Below, one piece after another: positions 25,504-32,833 of a stretch of DNA of 64,000 bases. Below the pieces are notes generated by a model. That model did not search any database. It was given only the letters and a program-made list of their open reading frames with translations, and was not told where the DNA came from. Made by a program: the position numbers and the translations under genes. The stretch is from Myxococcota bacterium (GTDB lineage Bacteria > Myxococcota_A > UBA796): NCBI GenBank assembly GCA_029251165.1, contig JAQXDW010000043.1:1-64000 (forward strand). The letters run 5' to 3'. Position 1 is the stretch's first letter; each line of letters opens with the position of its first letter.

Positions 25504-26534
25504 GACTGGCCCCGGTACAGCGAGTGGAGCAGCGTGAGGTTGGGCACGTACATGGGGCGCAGCTGGCTCATTCCGTAGGACTGTGCGGCCATGCGGGTGG
25601 TCCCGAGGCCGAACGCGATCCCAGAGACCTCGTCTGGGTCGTAGCCAAACTGGATGAGCAGCTTGGGGTGGATCATGCCGGCACCGAGGATCGTCACCCA
25701 GCCGCCGCTGCAGGCGCTACAGCCGGTCGCATCGCAGCTCGCGCAGGCGAGGTCTACGCCGACCGAGGGCTCCGTGTAGGGGTAGTACTTTGGCTTGAAC
25801 CGAAGCTTGCCGGGGCCGTACAGGGCCTCGACGATGAACGCGAGGGTGGCCTTGAGGTGGGCAAAGGTCAGCCCCTTCTCCACCCAGATTCCCTCGAACT
25901 GATGGAACATCGCGAGGTGGGTGGCGTCGACGGCCTCGTTTCGGTACACCCGCCCCATGCTCACGACCTTGAACGGCAGCGCGGGGTGCTTGGAGAGCTC
26001 TCGGGCCTGGACGGAGGTGGTGTGGGTGCGGAGGACGAGGTTGTTGTCGACCCAGAAGGTGTCCTGGAGATCCCGAGCGGGGTGGTGCTCTGGGATGTTG
26101 AGGGCATCAAAGTTGAAGTATGGGTTCTCAACCTCAGGCCCCTCGACCGGCACGAAGCCGAGCTGACGCATCACGGCGAGGCACTGGCGCTCGACCTCGG
26201 TCAGCGGGTGACGGCTGCCGCGGGGCGTGGATGCCCCGGGGAGGGTGAGGTCCATCCAGTCCGCCTCAAGGCGCGCCTCTCGGGCGGCCGCGAGGACACG
26301 TGCTGCCGCTGCTGAGAGCTCCGATTCGACCTGGCTCTGCGCCGCATTGATTGACTGTGCCACGGCGCGGCGGTCCTCCGGAGGGACCGACCTGAGGTTG
26401 CGCAGCGCCAGCTTCAGGGGGCTCTTCTTGCCCGTGTGCGCTCGGCGAACCCGCTCGATTGCTTCCGGTGAGTCTGCCTCGGCCAGCGCTGCCCGGAAGG
26501 CGGCCAGTGCTGCGGCGACATCGATGCCGTTCAT
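25500..26534 (-). CDS. pheS: Phenylalanyl-tRNA synthetase alpha subunit
   Basis: 344 residues from the ATG at 26534 with GGAGAG upstream. N-terminal coiled coil, then class II motifs: motif 1 region HPLTEVERQCLAVMRQLGF, motif 2 FKVVSMGRVYRNEAVDATH, the FHQFEG substrate loop, and motif 3 GIAFGLGTTRMAA. A Cys cluster (CASCDATGCSAC) before GGWVTILGAGMIHP is the usual bacterial feature. It forms the alpha2-beta2 enzyme with PheT; the two genes overlap by ATGA, and the biliverdin-reductase-like gene lies 25 bp upstream in the same direction. Confidence 0.95.
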   Translation of the reverse strand: MNGIDVAAALAAFRAALAEADSPEAIERVRRAHTGKKSPLKLALRNLRSVPPEDRRAVAQSINAAQSQVESELSAAAARVLAAAREARLEADWMDLTLPGASTPRGSRHPLTEVERQCLAVMRQLGFVPVEGPEVENPYFNFDALNIPEHHPARDLQDTFWVDNNLVLRTHTTSVQARELSKHPALPFKVVSMGRVYRNEAVDATHLAMFHQFEGIWVEKGLTFAHLKATLAFIVEALYGPGKLRFKPKYYPYTEPSVGVDLACASCDATGCSACSGGWVTILGAGMIHPKLLIQFGYDPDEVSGIAFGLGTTRMAAQSYGMSQLRPMYVPNLTLLHSLYRGQS

Positions 26535-26559
26535 CGCTCTCTCCAGTGAGACGACAGGT

Positions 26560-27414
26560 CTATCCCGGCGACGAGAACTCCTGCCAGCTTCCTGTGTCTG
26601 CACACCTCAAGGCATCCCGCAGCCGCAGGCCGCACAGCAGTCGCGCTCGAGAGAGGTAGTGGGGGGTGGCGTGGAGAATTGTGTCGATGGCGAACCGCTG
26701 ATCGGTGACAAAAAGCGGCGGGCTCGGTGGCAGCGAGACCTCGACGTCGTCGACAAACACGCTGCGGTTGCGCTGCATGCAGTACCCAGCGGCACAGTCC
26801 AGCGCGATGGTGGTTGTCCGCTTCAGTCCAGGGCCAGAGCGGAATTCAACATCGACCTCCCCGCTCCCCCACCTCAGCCGGGCCGCAAGCCAGGCCGGCG
26901 TGCGGATGTCCACGCGCAGGGCATCGGGGGGGCCGAGAATGTCGAGGATGCGGTGGAGCCGAGGAAGGCCGCCGCTGGTGACCGTGATGTCCTGGCGGCC
27001 GCTCTCGAACGTCACCGCACCACAGCGCACCGCGCCGATGTCCAGCTCCCGCCACCAGCCCGCAGCAGACCCGAGGAGCTCAATGTGCTCGACATGCAGC
27101 ACCCGCCCCTGCGCGACAGCGAGGTCGAGCAGCTTCGCGCCTTCTTCGGCCGTCGACGACAGCGGATACTCACAGACCACATGGCAGCCCGCCTCCAGCG
27201 CCTCTGCGACCAGGACGGGATGGGTGCGATCAGGTGAGCAGATCGCCACCGCATCGACCACACCGAAGAGTGCCGCCGCTGAGTCGGCGATCTGAAGACC
27301 TAAAGCCGCCGGATCGCCGCGGTAGCCGATGATGACTTCGCTGCGCGCGTCTGCTGAGATCGCCCGAGCCCGGGCGCTGCCCGCACGCCCCACGCCGATG
27401 ATTCCCCACCGCAT
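26560..27414 (-). CDS. Gfo/Idh/MocA oxidoreductase, biliverdin-reductase-like
   Basis: 284 residues from the ATG at 27414. N-terminal Rossmann fold (WGIIGVGRAGSARARAI). The CEYPLS segment followed by GRVLHVEHIELLG matches biliverdin reductase (EYP and a helix ending in EHxELL) better than sugar dehydrogenases of the same superfamily. Biliverdin reductase reduces biliverdin to bilirubin with NAD(P)H; no heme oxygenase gene is in the window, so this is a family-level call. It heads an operon with pheS and pheT. Its start codon lies inside a 71-bp palindrome. Confidence 0.72.
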   Translation of the reverse strand: MRWGIIGVGRAGSARARAISADARSEVIIGYRGDPAALGLQIADSAAALFGVVDAVAICSPDRTHPVLVAEALEAGCHVVCEYPLSSTAEEGAKLLDLAVAQGRVLHVEHIELLGSAAGWWRELDIGAVRCGAVTFESGRQDITVTSGGLPRLHRILDILGPPDALRVDIRTPAWLAARLRWGSGEVDVEFRSGPGLKRTTTIALDCAAGYCMQRNRSVFVDDVEVSLPPSPPLFVTDQRFAIDTILHATPHYLSRARLLCGLRLRDALRCADTGSWQEFSSPG

Positions 27415-27480
27415 CACACACCCTGTCCTTGGAAGCAGAGTAGAATTCTACAGTGCTTCCAAGAACAGGTGTGTGATGCG
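27410..27480. promoter_or_regulatory. 71-bp palindromic divergent promoter/leader region
   Basis: The two halves 27410-27445 and 27446-27480 are reverse complements at 32 of 36 aligned positions (one 1-bp gap, three mismatches). The centre contains the perfect 12-bp palindrome GTAGAATTCTAC. Both start codons (27414 on minus, 27476 on plus) lie at mirror positions in the arms. TAGAAT appears on both strands at the centre as overlapping -10-like hexamers, so divergent promoters would compete. A palindromic operator for a dimeric regulator, or an inverted duplication, are both possible. Confidence 0.7.
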
Positions 27481-28114
27481 TCTCGTTGGTGTCTTGCTGT
27501 TGCTCCTCGCTGCCGGACTCGGCTGGCTGACTCAGGTGGACCGGATGAGCCCGCTGGCGCTGTCAGTGGTCGAGGTCGAGAGCCAGATTGGCTTCCCGCT
27601 GGCCCTCATCGCAGCCGTCGCAGGCATCGTCATGCTGGTGCTCGGCTTCCGAAAGCGCCCCGCGCCTCCCGCGCCTCAAGCGGAAGAGCGTCCCAACCAC
27701 ACCGCAGGGGTCAAGCCCTCGATCAGCGCGACGAGCTCAGAGTGGGTCTCCGACGTCATCGGGCGTGCCCAGGCGCTCCCCCTCGCGGCGGGAGCGAGCA
27801 TCACCCTGGACAAGGGCAGCGAAATCCCGTTCACTCTCCTCCTCAACCGGGTCACGCCAGAGGTTGAGCGCCGCAGCCTCGACGCCTTCTCCAGCTTCCT
27901 CAGCTCGATCCCCACGCCGAAGCGCGCGAAGGTGGTGTATGTCGGGGCAAACGCCACCGGAGTACCGCGACAGCATGTCGTCCGAGGAACCCTGCGCAGG
28001 GTCTTCCACGCCGCTGCGTTTCAGGTCGTCGCCCAGGAAGACGAGGTGGATGTCCTGTTCTTCACACCCGACCCCTGCTGGGCGAGCCGCCCGTTCCTGT
28101 TCCTCGACCAGTAA
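27476..28114 (+). CDS. Small membrane protein of unknown function
   Basis: 212 residues from the ATG at 27476. Two hydrophobic segments (residues 3-18, VGVLLLLLAAGLGWL, and about 40-58, FPLALIAAVAGIVMLVLGF) are followed by a basic stretch and a soluble domain (SITLDKGSEIPFTLLLNRVT, then RAKVVYVGANATG). No known family is recognised. It is divergent from the biliverdin-reductase-like gene across the palindrome and ends 7 bp from the convergent pilus ATPase gene. Confidence 0.7.
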   Translation: MRLVGVLLLLLAAGLGWLTQVDRMSPLALSVVEVESQIGFPLALIAAVAGIVMLVLGFRKRPAPPAPQAEERPNHTAGVKPSISATSSEWVSDVIGRAQALPLAAGASITLDKGSEIPFTLLLNRVTPEVERRSLDAFSSFLSSIPTPKRAKVVYVGANATGVPRQHVVRGTLRRVFHAAAFQVVAQEDEVDVLFFTPDPCWASRPFLFLDQ

Positions 28115-28121
28115 GCTCGAC

Positions 28122-30311
28122 TCAGCGCCGGTAGCTTCCGGTTCGCTGGCGGATGGTGTGGTTAGAGCGTGAGTACCGCAGGGCGGTTTCCTCAGAGATC
28201 AGCCCCTCTGCGAGCAGGTCCGCGAGCGCGCGGTCCATGGTGATCATGCCGTCGTTCTTGGAGGTCTCCATCATCCCGAGTGCCTGGTGCATCTTGTTCT
28301 CGCGGATGAGGTTCCGAATGGCATTGGTCCCGATCATCACCTCAAACGCAGCGATGCGCCCCTTGTCACCGGCTCGGGTGAGCAGGCGCTGAGAGATCAC
28401 AGCCTGGAGACTCGCGGCGAGCTGGGAGCGGATCTGAGACTGCTGGTGGGCGGGGAAGACGTCGATCATCCGATCAATGCTCTGCACGGCGTCGTTGGTG
28501 TGGAGCGTAGCGAGCACGAGATGGCCGGTCTCTGCCGCAGTGAGAGCGGACTGAATCGTCTCCAGATCCCGCATCTCACCGACAAGCACAACGTCAGGAT
28601 CCTGACGGAGGATGTACTTCAGCGCAGCGGAGAAGCTGAGGGTGTCCGCGAAGACCTCTCGCTGATCGATGGTCGCCATGATCGAGCGGTGGGTGTACTC
28701 GATGGGATCCTCGATGGTGATGATCCGGCAGGCGCGGCTTCGGTTAATTCGGTCGACGAGGCATGCCATCGTTGTCGACTTGCCAGAGCCGGTGGGCCCA
28801 ACAACCAGCAAGAGACCATGGGGCTTATCGGCGAGGGCACGAACGACCGGGGGAATTCGCAGGAGGTCCGGATCGGGAATCTCTGCGGGGATCGCACGCA
28901 TCGCGGTCGCCATCTGCCCCTTCTGAAAGTAGGCATTTACCCTGAACCTCTGACCATCGGGCAGCGCGAGAGAGAAGTCGACCTCGCGCTCAAGCTCATA
29001 GATGGTGCGCTGGCGACTGGACATGACCGAGTACAGCAGCATGCGCATGTCCGCCTCTGACAGCGGCTGATTGGAGAGCGGAGAGAGCTGACCGGAGATC
29101 CGTAGGATCGGCGGACGGCCAGTCGCGAGGTGGAGGTCGGAGGCACCACGGGACATCGCGGTGGTCAGCAGCTTGCGCATGTCTGGTGACTCGTGGCCTT
29201 CGGCGGCATCTTGGCTCTTGAAGGTCGCGGTACCGGTCGCCATGCCCTGGGCCATCAAGGCAAACTCATCCGGGTTGGAGGAGTAGGCTTGGGCAACCTC
29301 GTGGCTGACGAGCCCTTCCTTCCAAGCCCCGACAAGCGAAGTGTTGAAGGTGAAGATGCGTGGACTCCGGCTGGCCCGCATCAGATCCTCCAGCTCATCG
29401 ATTCGGTTCTCCCTCAGCAGCTGACAGACCGCAGGGCTCGACGTGAGCAGCTCAGTGATCAGGACACGACCGCCGCCGCCGAGCCGGGGAAGGAGACGCT
29501 GGGAGAGGATGCCCTGCAGCGACAGGGAGAGGTCCATGGCGACCTGCCCCCGGAGGTCCTCGGGGTAGTAGCTCATGATGCGCTGGAGCGTCTGGGTGGC
29601 GTTGATGGTGTGCAGCGAGGCGAACACGAGGTGACCGGTCAGGGCAGCAGACATCGCGACCTGCATCGTCTCCCGGTCTCGCATCTCGCCGACGAGGATG
29701 ATGTCGGGGCTCTGGCGGACGACGTGCTTGAGCGCGGTGTGGAAGTCGGGGGTGTCTGAGCCGATCTCACGCTGGGTGATGCGTGCACGCCGCTCCTGGT
29801 GCACGAACTCAATGGGATCCTCAATGGTGACAATGTGGACCCGCCGTGTGGCGTTGATGTGGTGGATGAGCGCGGCGAGGCTGGTGGACTTTCCAGAGCC
29901 AGTCGCGCCCGTCACCAGGACGAGCCCGCGAGGCGCGGTGGCAAGCTCTGCGATGGGTTCTGGAAGTCGAAGCTCGGAGAACGACAGCTCACCGGACGGC
30001 AGCGCCCGGGCGACCATGCTCAGCCGCCCCCGGTGTCGTGCGATGTTGAGGCGGAACCGCTGACCAGAGGCCAGAGAGAAGCCGACGTCTGCATCGCCAG
30101 TCTCCCGAAACCGCTCCAGGGTGCTCGGGAGCATTGCGCGCCTCAGCAGCGCCTCGAGGCTGGCCAGCGTGATGGCAGGCTGGTTGAGGCGCCGGACCTG
30201 TCCGTGGATGCGTGCAGCCGGAATCTCACCTTCGGTAAGAAACAGATCGGACGCGCTCAGCTTCTCCATCGCACTCAAGTAGCGCTCGATATCTTCAGAC
30301 TGGTCGCTCAT
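28122..30311 (-). CDS. Tandem PilT/PilU-type pilus retraction ATPase (two ATPase units in one chain)
   Basis: 729 residues, about twice a normal PilT. Unit 1: N-terminal PAS-like domain, Walker A GATGSGKST at 135-143, Asp box TIEDPIEFVH, Walker B ILVGEMRD, His box HLVFASLHT. Unit 2 repeats the layout with Walker A GPTGSGKST at 505-513, TIEDPIEYTH, VLVGEMRD and HLVLATLHT. Unit 2 has the retraction motif AIRNLIRE; unit 1 has AVCQLLRE instead, closer to PilU. PilT hexamers power twitching retraction, with PilU assisting. The start has a strong AGGAG. The ATG is 38 bp from the divergent amidotransferase gene. No other pilus gene is in the window. Confidence 0.9.
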   Translation of the reverse strand: MSDQSEDIERYLSAMEKLSASDLFLTEGEIPAARIHGQVRRLNQPAITLASLEALLRRAMLPSTLERFRETGDADVGFSLASGQRFRLNIARHRGRLSMVARALPSGELSFSELRLPEPIAELATAPRGLVLVTGATGSGKSTSLAALIHHINATRRVHIVTIEDPIEFVHQERRARITQREIGSDTPDFHTALKHVVRQSPDIILVGEMRDRETMQVAMSAALTGHLVFASLHTINATQTLQRIMSYYPEDLRGQVAMDLSLSLQGILSQRLLPRLGGGGRVLITELLTSSPAVCQLLRENRIDELEDLMRASRSPRIFTFNTSLVGAWKEGLVSHEVAQAYSSNPDEFALMAQGMATGTATFKSQDAAEGHESPDMRKLLTTAMSRGASDLHLATGRPPILRISGQLSPLSNQPLSEADMRMLLYSVMSSRQRTIYELEREVDFSLALPDGQRFRVNAYFQKGQMATAMRAIPAEIPDPDLLRIPPVVRALADKPHGLLLVVGPTGSGKSTTMACLVDRINRSRACRIITIEDPIEYTHRSIMATIDQREVFADTLSFSAALKYILRQDPDVVLVGEMRDLETIQSALTAAETGHLVLATLHTNDAVQSIDRMIDVFPAHQQSQIRSQLAASLQAVISQRLLTRAGDKGRIAAFEVMIGTNAIRNLIRENKMHQALGMMETSKNDGMITMDRALADLLAEGLISEETALRYSRSNHTIRQRTGSYRR

Positions 30312-30349
30312 GACAACTCCTAAGCTGCAGCCATGCTATCAACCGCGTC

Positions 30350-30952
30350 GTGAAGTCCGACACCCCCAGGCTGCTGGTCATCGACAACTATGACTCGTTC
30401 ACGTTCAACCTCGTCCAGGCATACCGGTCACTGGGGGTGAGCGTAGCGGTAGCCAGAAACGACACAATCACCGTTGCACAGGCTCTTGAGCGGCGTCCGA
30501 CCCACCTCCTCATCTCCCCCGGACCGGGGCGGCCTGAGGAGGGAGGGGTCAGCATGCCGCTGCTGAGAGCAGCCCTCGGGCGGCTGCCAATCCTCGGGGT
30601 GTGCCTCGGGCACCAGGCGCTCGCTGTGGTGCTCGGGGGACGGGTGGTGCCTGCAGCGACCCTGATGCATGGCAAGTCCTCTCGGATCGAGCACGACGGC
30701 GTCGGGCTGTTTGCTGGAGTCTCCAGACCCATGAGGGTCGGCCGCTACCACTCTCTCGCGGTCGAGGAAGCCAGCCTGCCAGCTTGTCTGGAGGTCACCG
30801 CCCGATCAAAAGACGGGGAGATCATGGCCATGCGGCACCGCGCCCTGCCCGCTACCGGGGTCCAGTTCCATCCGGAGAGCATACTGACCCCAGAAGGAAT
30901 CACGCTGATGCGAAACTTCATCACGTCTTCCCCGACTGAACCCAGAAGATAA
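30350..30952 (+). CDS. Anthranilate/aminodeoxychorismate synthase glutaminase subunit
   Basis: 200 residues from a GTG at 30350. It has the TrpG/PabA start LLVIDNYDSFTFNLVQ, oxyanion/nucleophile GVCLGHQ, the SPGPGRPEE loop, RYHSLAV and the catalytic HPES. It supplies ammonia from glutamine to a chorismate-using partner for tryptophan or folate synthesis. No TrpE or PabB gene is adjacent, so I cannot choose between TrpG and PabA; many bacteria use one for both. No clear ribosome site lies before the GTG. Confidence 0.87.
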   Translation: MKSDTPRLLVIDNYDSFTFNLVQAYRSLGVSVAVARNDTITVAQALERRPTHLLISPGPGRPEEGGVSMPLLRAALGRLPILGVCLGHQALAVVLGGRVVPAATLMHGKSSRIEHDGVGLFAGVSRPMRVGRYHSLAVEEASLPACLEVTARSKDGEIMAMRHRALPATGVQFHPESILTPEGITLMRNFITSSPTEPRR

Positions 30953-31071
30953 AGCACGACCCACATCACCTCTCGCACAAACATGCGGAGGGCGCCACCG
31001 CGCGGCTCTGAGAGAAGCCCGCAGACGAGATGGGTCCATAGACAAGGCCTCAGTCAAGGGGTACGGGCACC

Positions 31072-31077
31072 TATACT
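31072..31077 (+). promoter_or_regulatory. Possible -10 element for the MscS gene
   Basis: TATACT, close to the sigma-70 consensus, lies about 100 nt before the MscS start. No convincing -35 hexamer is at the right spacing. Confidence 0.3.
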
Positions 31078-31178
31078 GAACAGCATGCGGGGCCTGCTGG
31101 AGGCCCTCAGGGCATAAGCTTCGCGATGCTTGGCAACAAAATGAACCGAACACCTGACTCATAAAGGAAGCCGATACA

Positions 31179-31964
31179 ATGCCTCAAGGTATGACCTGGA
31201 TTGCGCTCGGGCAGTCTATTCTCTTCGCAGTTCTTCTCTTCGCCGTCGGCTGGATGGTGAGCAAGTGGGCCAACCTCATCATCCTGAGCGCCGCCCGCGG
31301 CCGCCAGTTCGATGAAGCCCTCGCACGCTTCGCAGCGGCCATGGCCCAGTACGCCATCCTCGCTGCGGCCATCATCGCTGCGCTCGGTGCCGTCGGTGTC
31401 GAGACCACCAGCCTCGTCGCCATCTTCGCCTCCGCCGGTCTGGCCGTCGGTCTCGCCCTGCAGGGCAGCCTCGCGAACTTCGCCAGCGGCGTGATGATCC
31501 TCTTTTTCCGCCCGTTCAACCTCGGCGATGTCATCAATGCCGGCGGACACACGGGCGTGGTCAAGGACATCGGCCTGTTCGCGACCACAATGCAGAATCC
31601 CGGCAATGACAAGATCATTGTCCCCAACTCCGCGATCACCGGCGGCAGCATCATCAACCACACCGCCGAGGGCACTCGCCGCGGCTCGGTCGATATCGGC
31701 GTCGCCTATGGCTCGGATGTCGGGAAGGTCATCGAGATCCTCCAGGCCTCAGCCAGCGCCGCAGACGGTGTCCTCGACACCCCAGCCCCAGCCGTTGCGC
31801 TGGTCGGACTCGGCGCCAGCTCGGTGGACTTCCAGGTTCACTGCTGGGCCAACACCGAAGACTACGTCGCGATGCTGCACAACGTCCGCCGTGCGGTCTA
31901 TGAGGGCCTCAACGAAGCCGAAGTCGACATCCCCTTCAACCAGATCGTCGTCCACAAGGCCTGA
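31179..31964 (+). CDS. Small-conductance mechanosensitive channel (MscS family)
   Basis: 261 residues. Three predicted transmembrane helices: about 8-26, 50-70 and the pore helix VAIFASAGLAVGLALQGSLA with the Gly/Ala packing typical of TM3. Next comes the beta domain FFRPFNLGDVINAGGHTGVV, then IIVPNSAITGGSIINHTAEG, and a C-terminal alpha/beta domain. This is the minimal three-helix MscS layout. It releases solutes during hypo-osmotic shock at the inner membrane. Confidence 0.92.
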   Translation: MPQGMTWIALGQSILFAVLLFAVGWMVSKWANLIILSAARGRQFDEALARFAAAMAQYAILAAAIIAALGAVGVETTSLVAIFASAGLAVGLALQGSLANFASGVMILFFRPFNLGDVINAGGHTGVVKDIGLFATTMQNPGNDKIIVPNSAITGGSIINHTAEGTRRGSVDIGVAYGSDVGKVIEILQASASAADGVLDTPAPAVALVGLGASSVDFQVHCWANTEDYVAMLHNVRRAVYEGLNEAEVDIPFNQIVVHKA

Positions 31965-32047
31965 TCGACCCCCGGTGTCGTGACCAGACCGGCGCAGCCT
32001 TCCGTGCGCTCGGTCTGGTCGACTCTGCGGTCGGTTATGACCGGTGC

Positions 32048-32734
32048 ATGAGTCCGATCCTCATCCTCCAGACCGGCAGCGTCGAGACAGAGATCAGCGC
32101 GCGTCACGGTGACTACGACGCCTGGTTCCTCGACGCGCTGCCAGATGGCCACCGCCGCTGCACCGTCCTCCGCCCGTTTGCGGGAGAGGCGCTGCCGCCA
32201 CCAGCGTCCCTGGATGCATATGGCGGTGTGCTGCTGACCGGCTCCCGCCTCTCAGTCCGCGACGATCAGCCCTGGATGGCTTCGCTGGGACAGTGGGCCG
32301 TCAGGGCGGCCGCACACAAGCCGGTGCTCGGCGTCTGCTTTGGCCACCAGCTGATCGGCGAGGCGCTCGGGGGTCGGGTCGAGAAGAACCCGGCGGGCCG
32401 CGAGGCGGGCACCATCTCGGTCACCCTCACCGATGCGGGTCGGGCCGATCCGCTGTTCCAGGACTTGCCATGGGACATCGCAGTGCAGTCTGCACACAGC
32501 GACGTCCTCGTCCGCCCTCCGCCCGGGGCCGTCCGCCTCGCGGGCAACCGCAACACCACCTGGCAGGCATACGCCTGGGGGCCTCGGCTGCGCGCGGTAC
32601 AATTCCATCCAGAGCTGCGTCCCGAGGTCTGCCGCGATGTGTTCGCCGGCCGGGGCTGGGATCACCCGGTCTCTGCCTCCGAGCACGGCCGTCAGCTCCT
32701 GGAGTCCTGGGACCAAAACTGGGTCCGCTGCTGA
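32048..32734 (+). CDS. Class I glutamine amidotransferase-like protein
   Basis: 228 residues. Nucleophile elbow VLGVCFGHQLIGEALGGRV and the terminal HPELRPEV (His-Pro-Glu) complete a GATase catalytic triad. It resembles stand-alone GMP-synthase-like amidotransferases (YfeJ group), some of which hydrolyse gamma-glutamyl compounds. No synthase partner lies next to it. It is convergent with the helicase gene. Confidence 0.83.
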   Translation: MSPILILQTGSVETEISARHGDYDAWFLDALPDGHRRCTVLRPFAGEALPPPASLDAYGGVLLTGSRLSVRDDQPWMASLGQWAVRAAAHKPVLGVCFGHQLIGEALGGRVEKNPAGREAGTISVTLTDAGRADPLFQDLPWDIAVQSAHSDVLVRPPPGAVRLAGNRNTTWQAYAWGPRLRAVQFHPELRPEVCRDVFAGRGWDHPVSASEHGRQLLESWDQNWVRC

Positions 32735-32765
32735 CCCCACCCTGCTTGCAGGCTGAGCCCCAGCT

Positions 32766-32799
32766 TGCGCAGTCCGATCGGAGCGGAGGGACTCGCGCA
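32766..32799. terminator. Hairpin between convergent genes
   Basis: A 10-bp stem (32766-32775 with 32789-32799, one bulge) lies between the amidotransferase and helicase stop codons. There is no T tract. Confidence 0.4.
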
Positions 32800-32833
32800 G
32801 CAGCTCCCGGGGAGGCCGCATACTGCACGCCCC

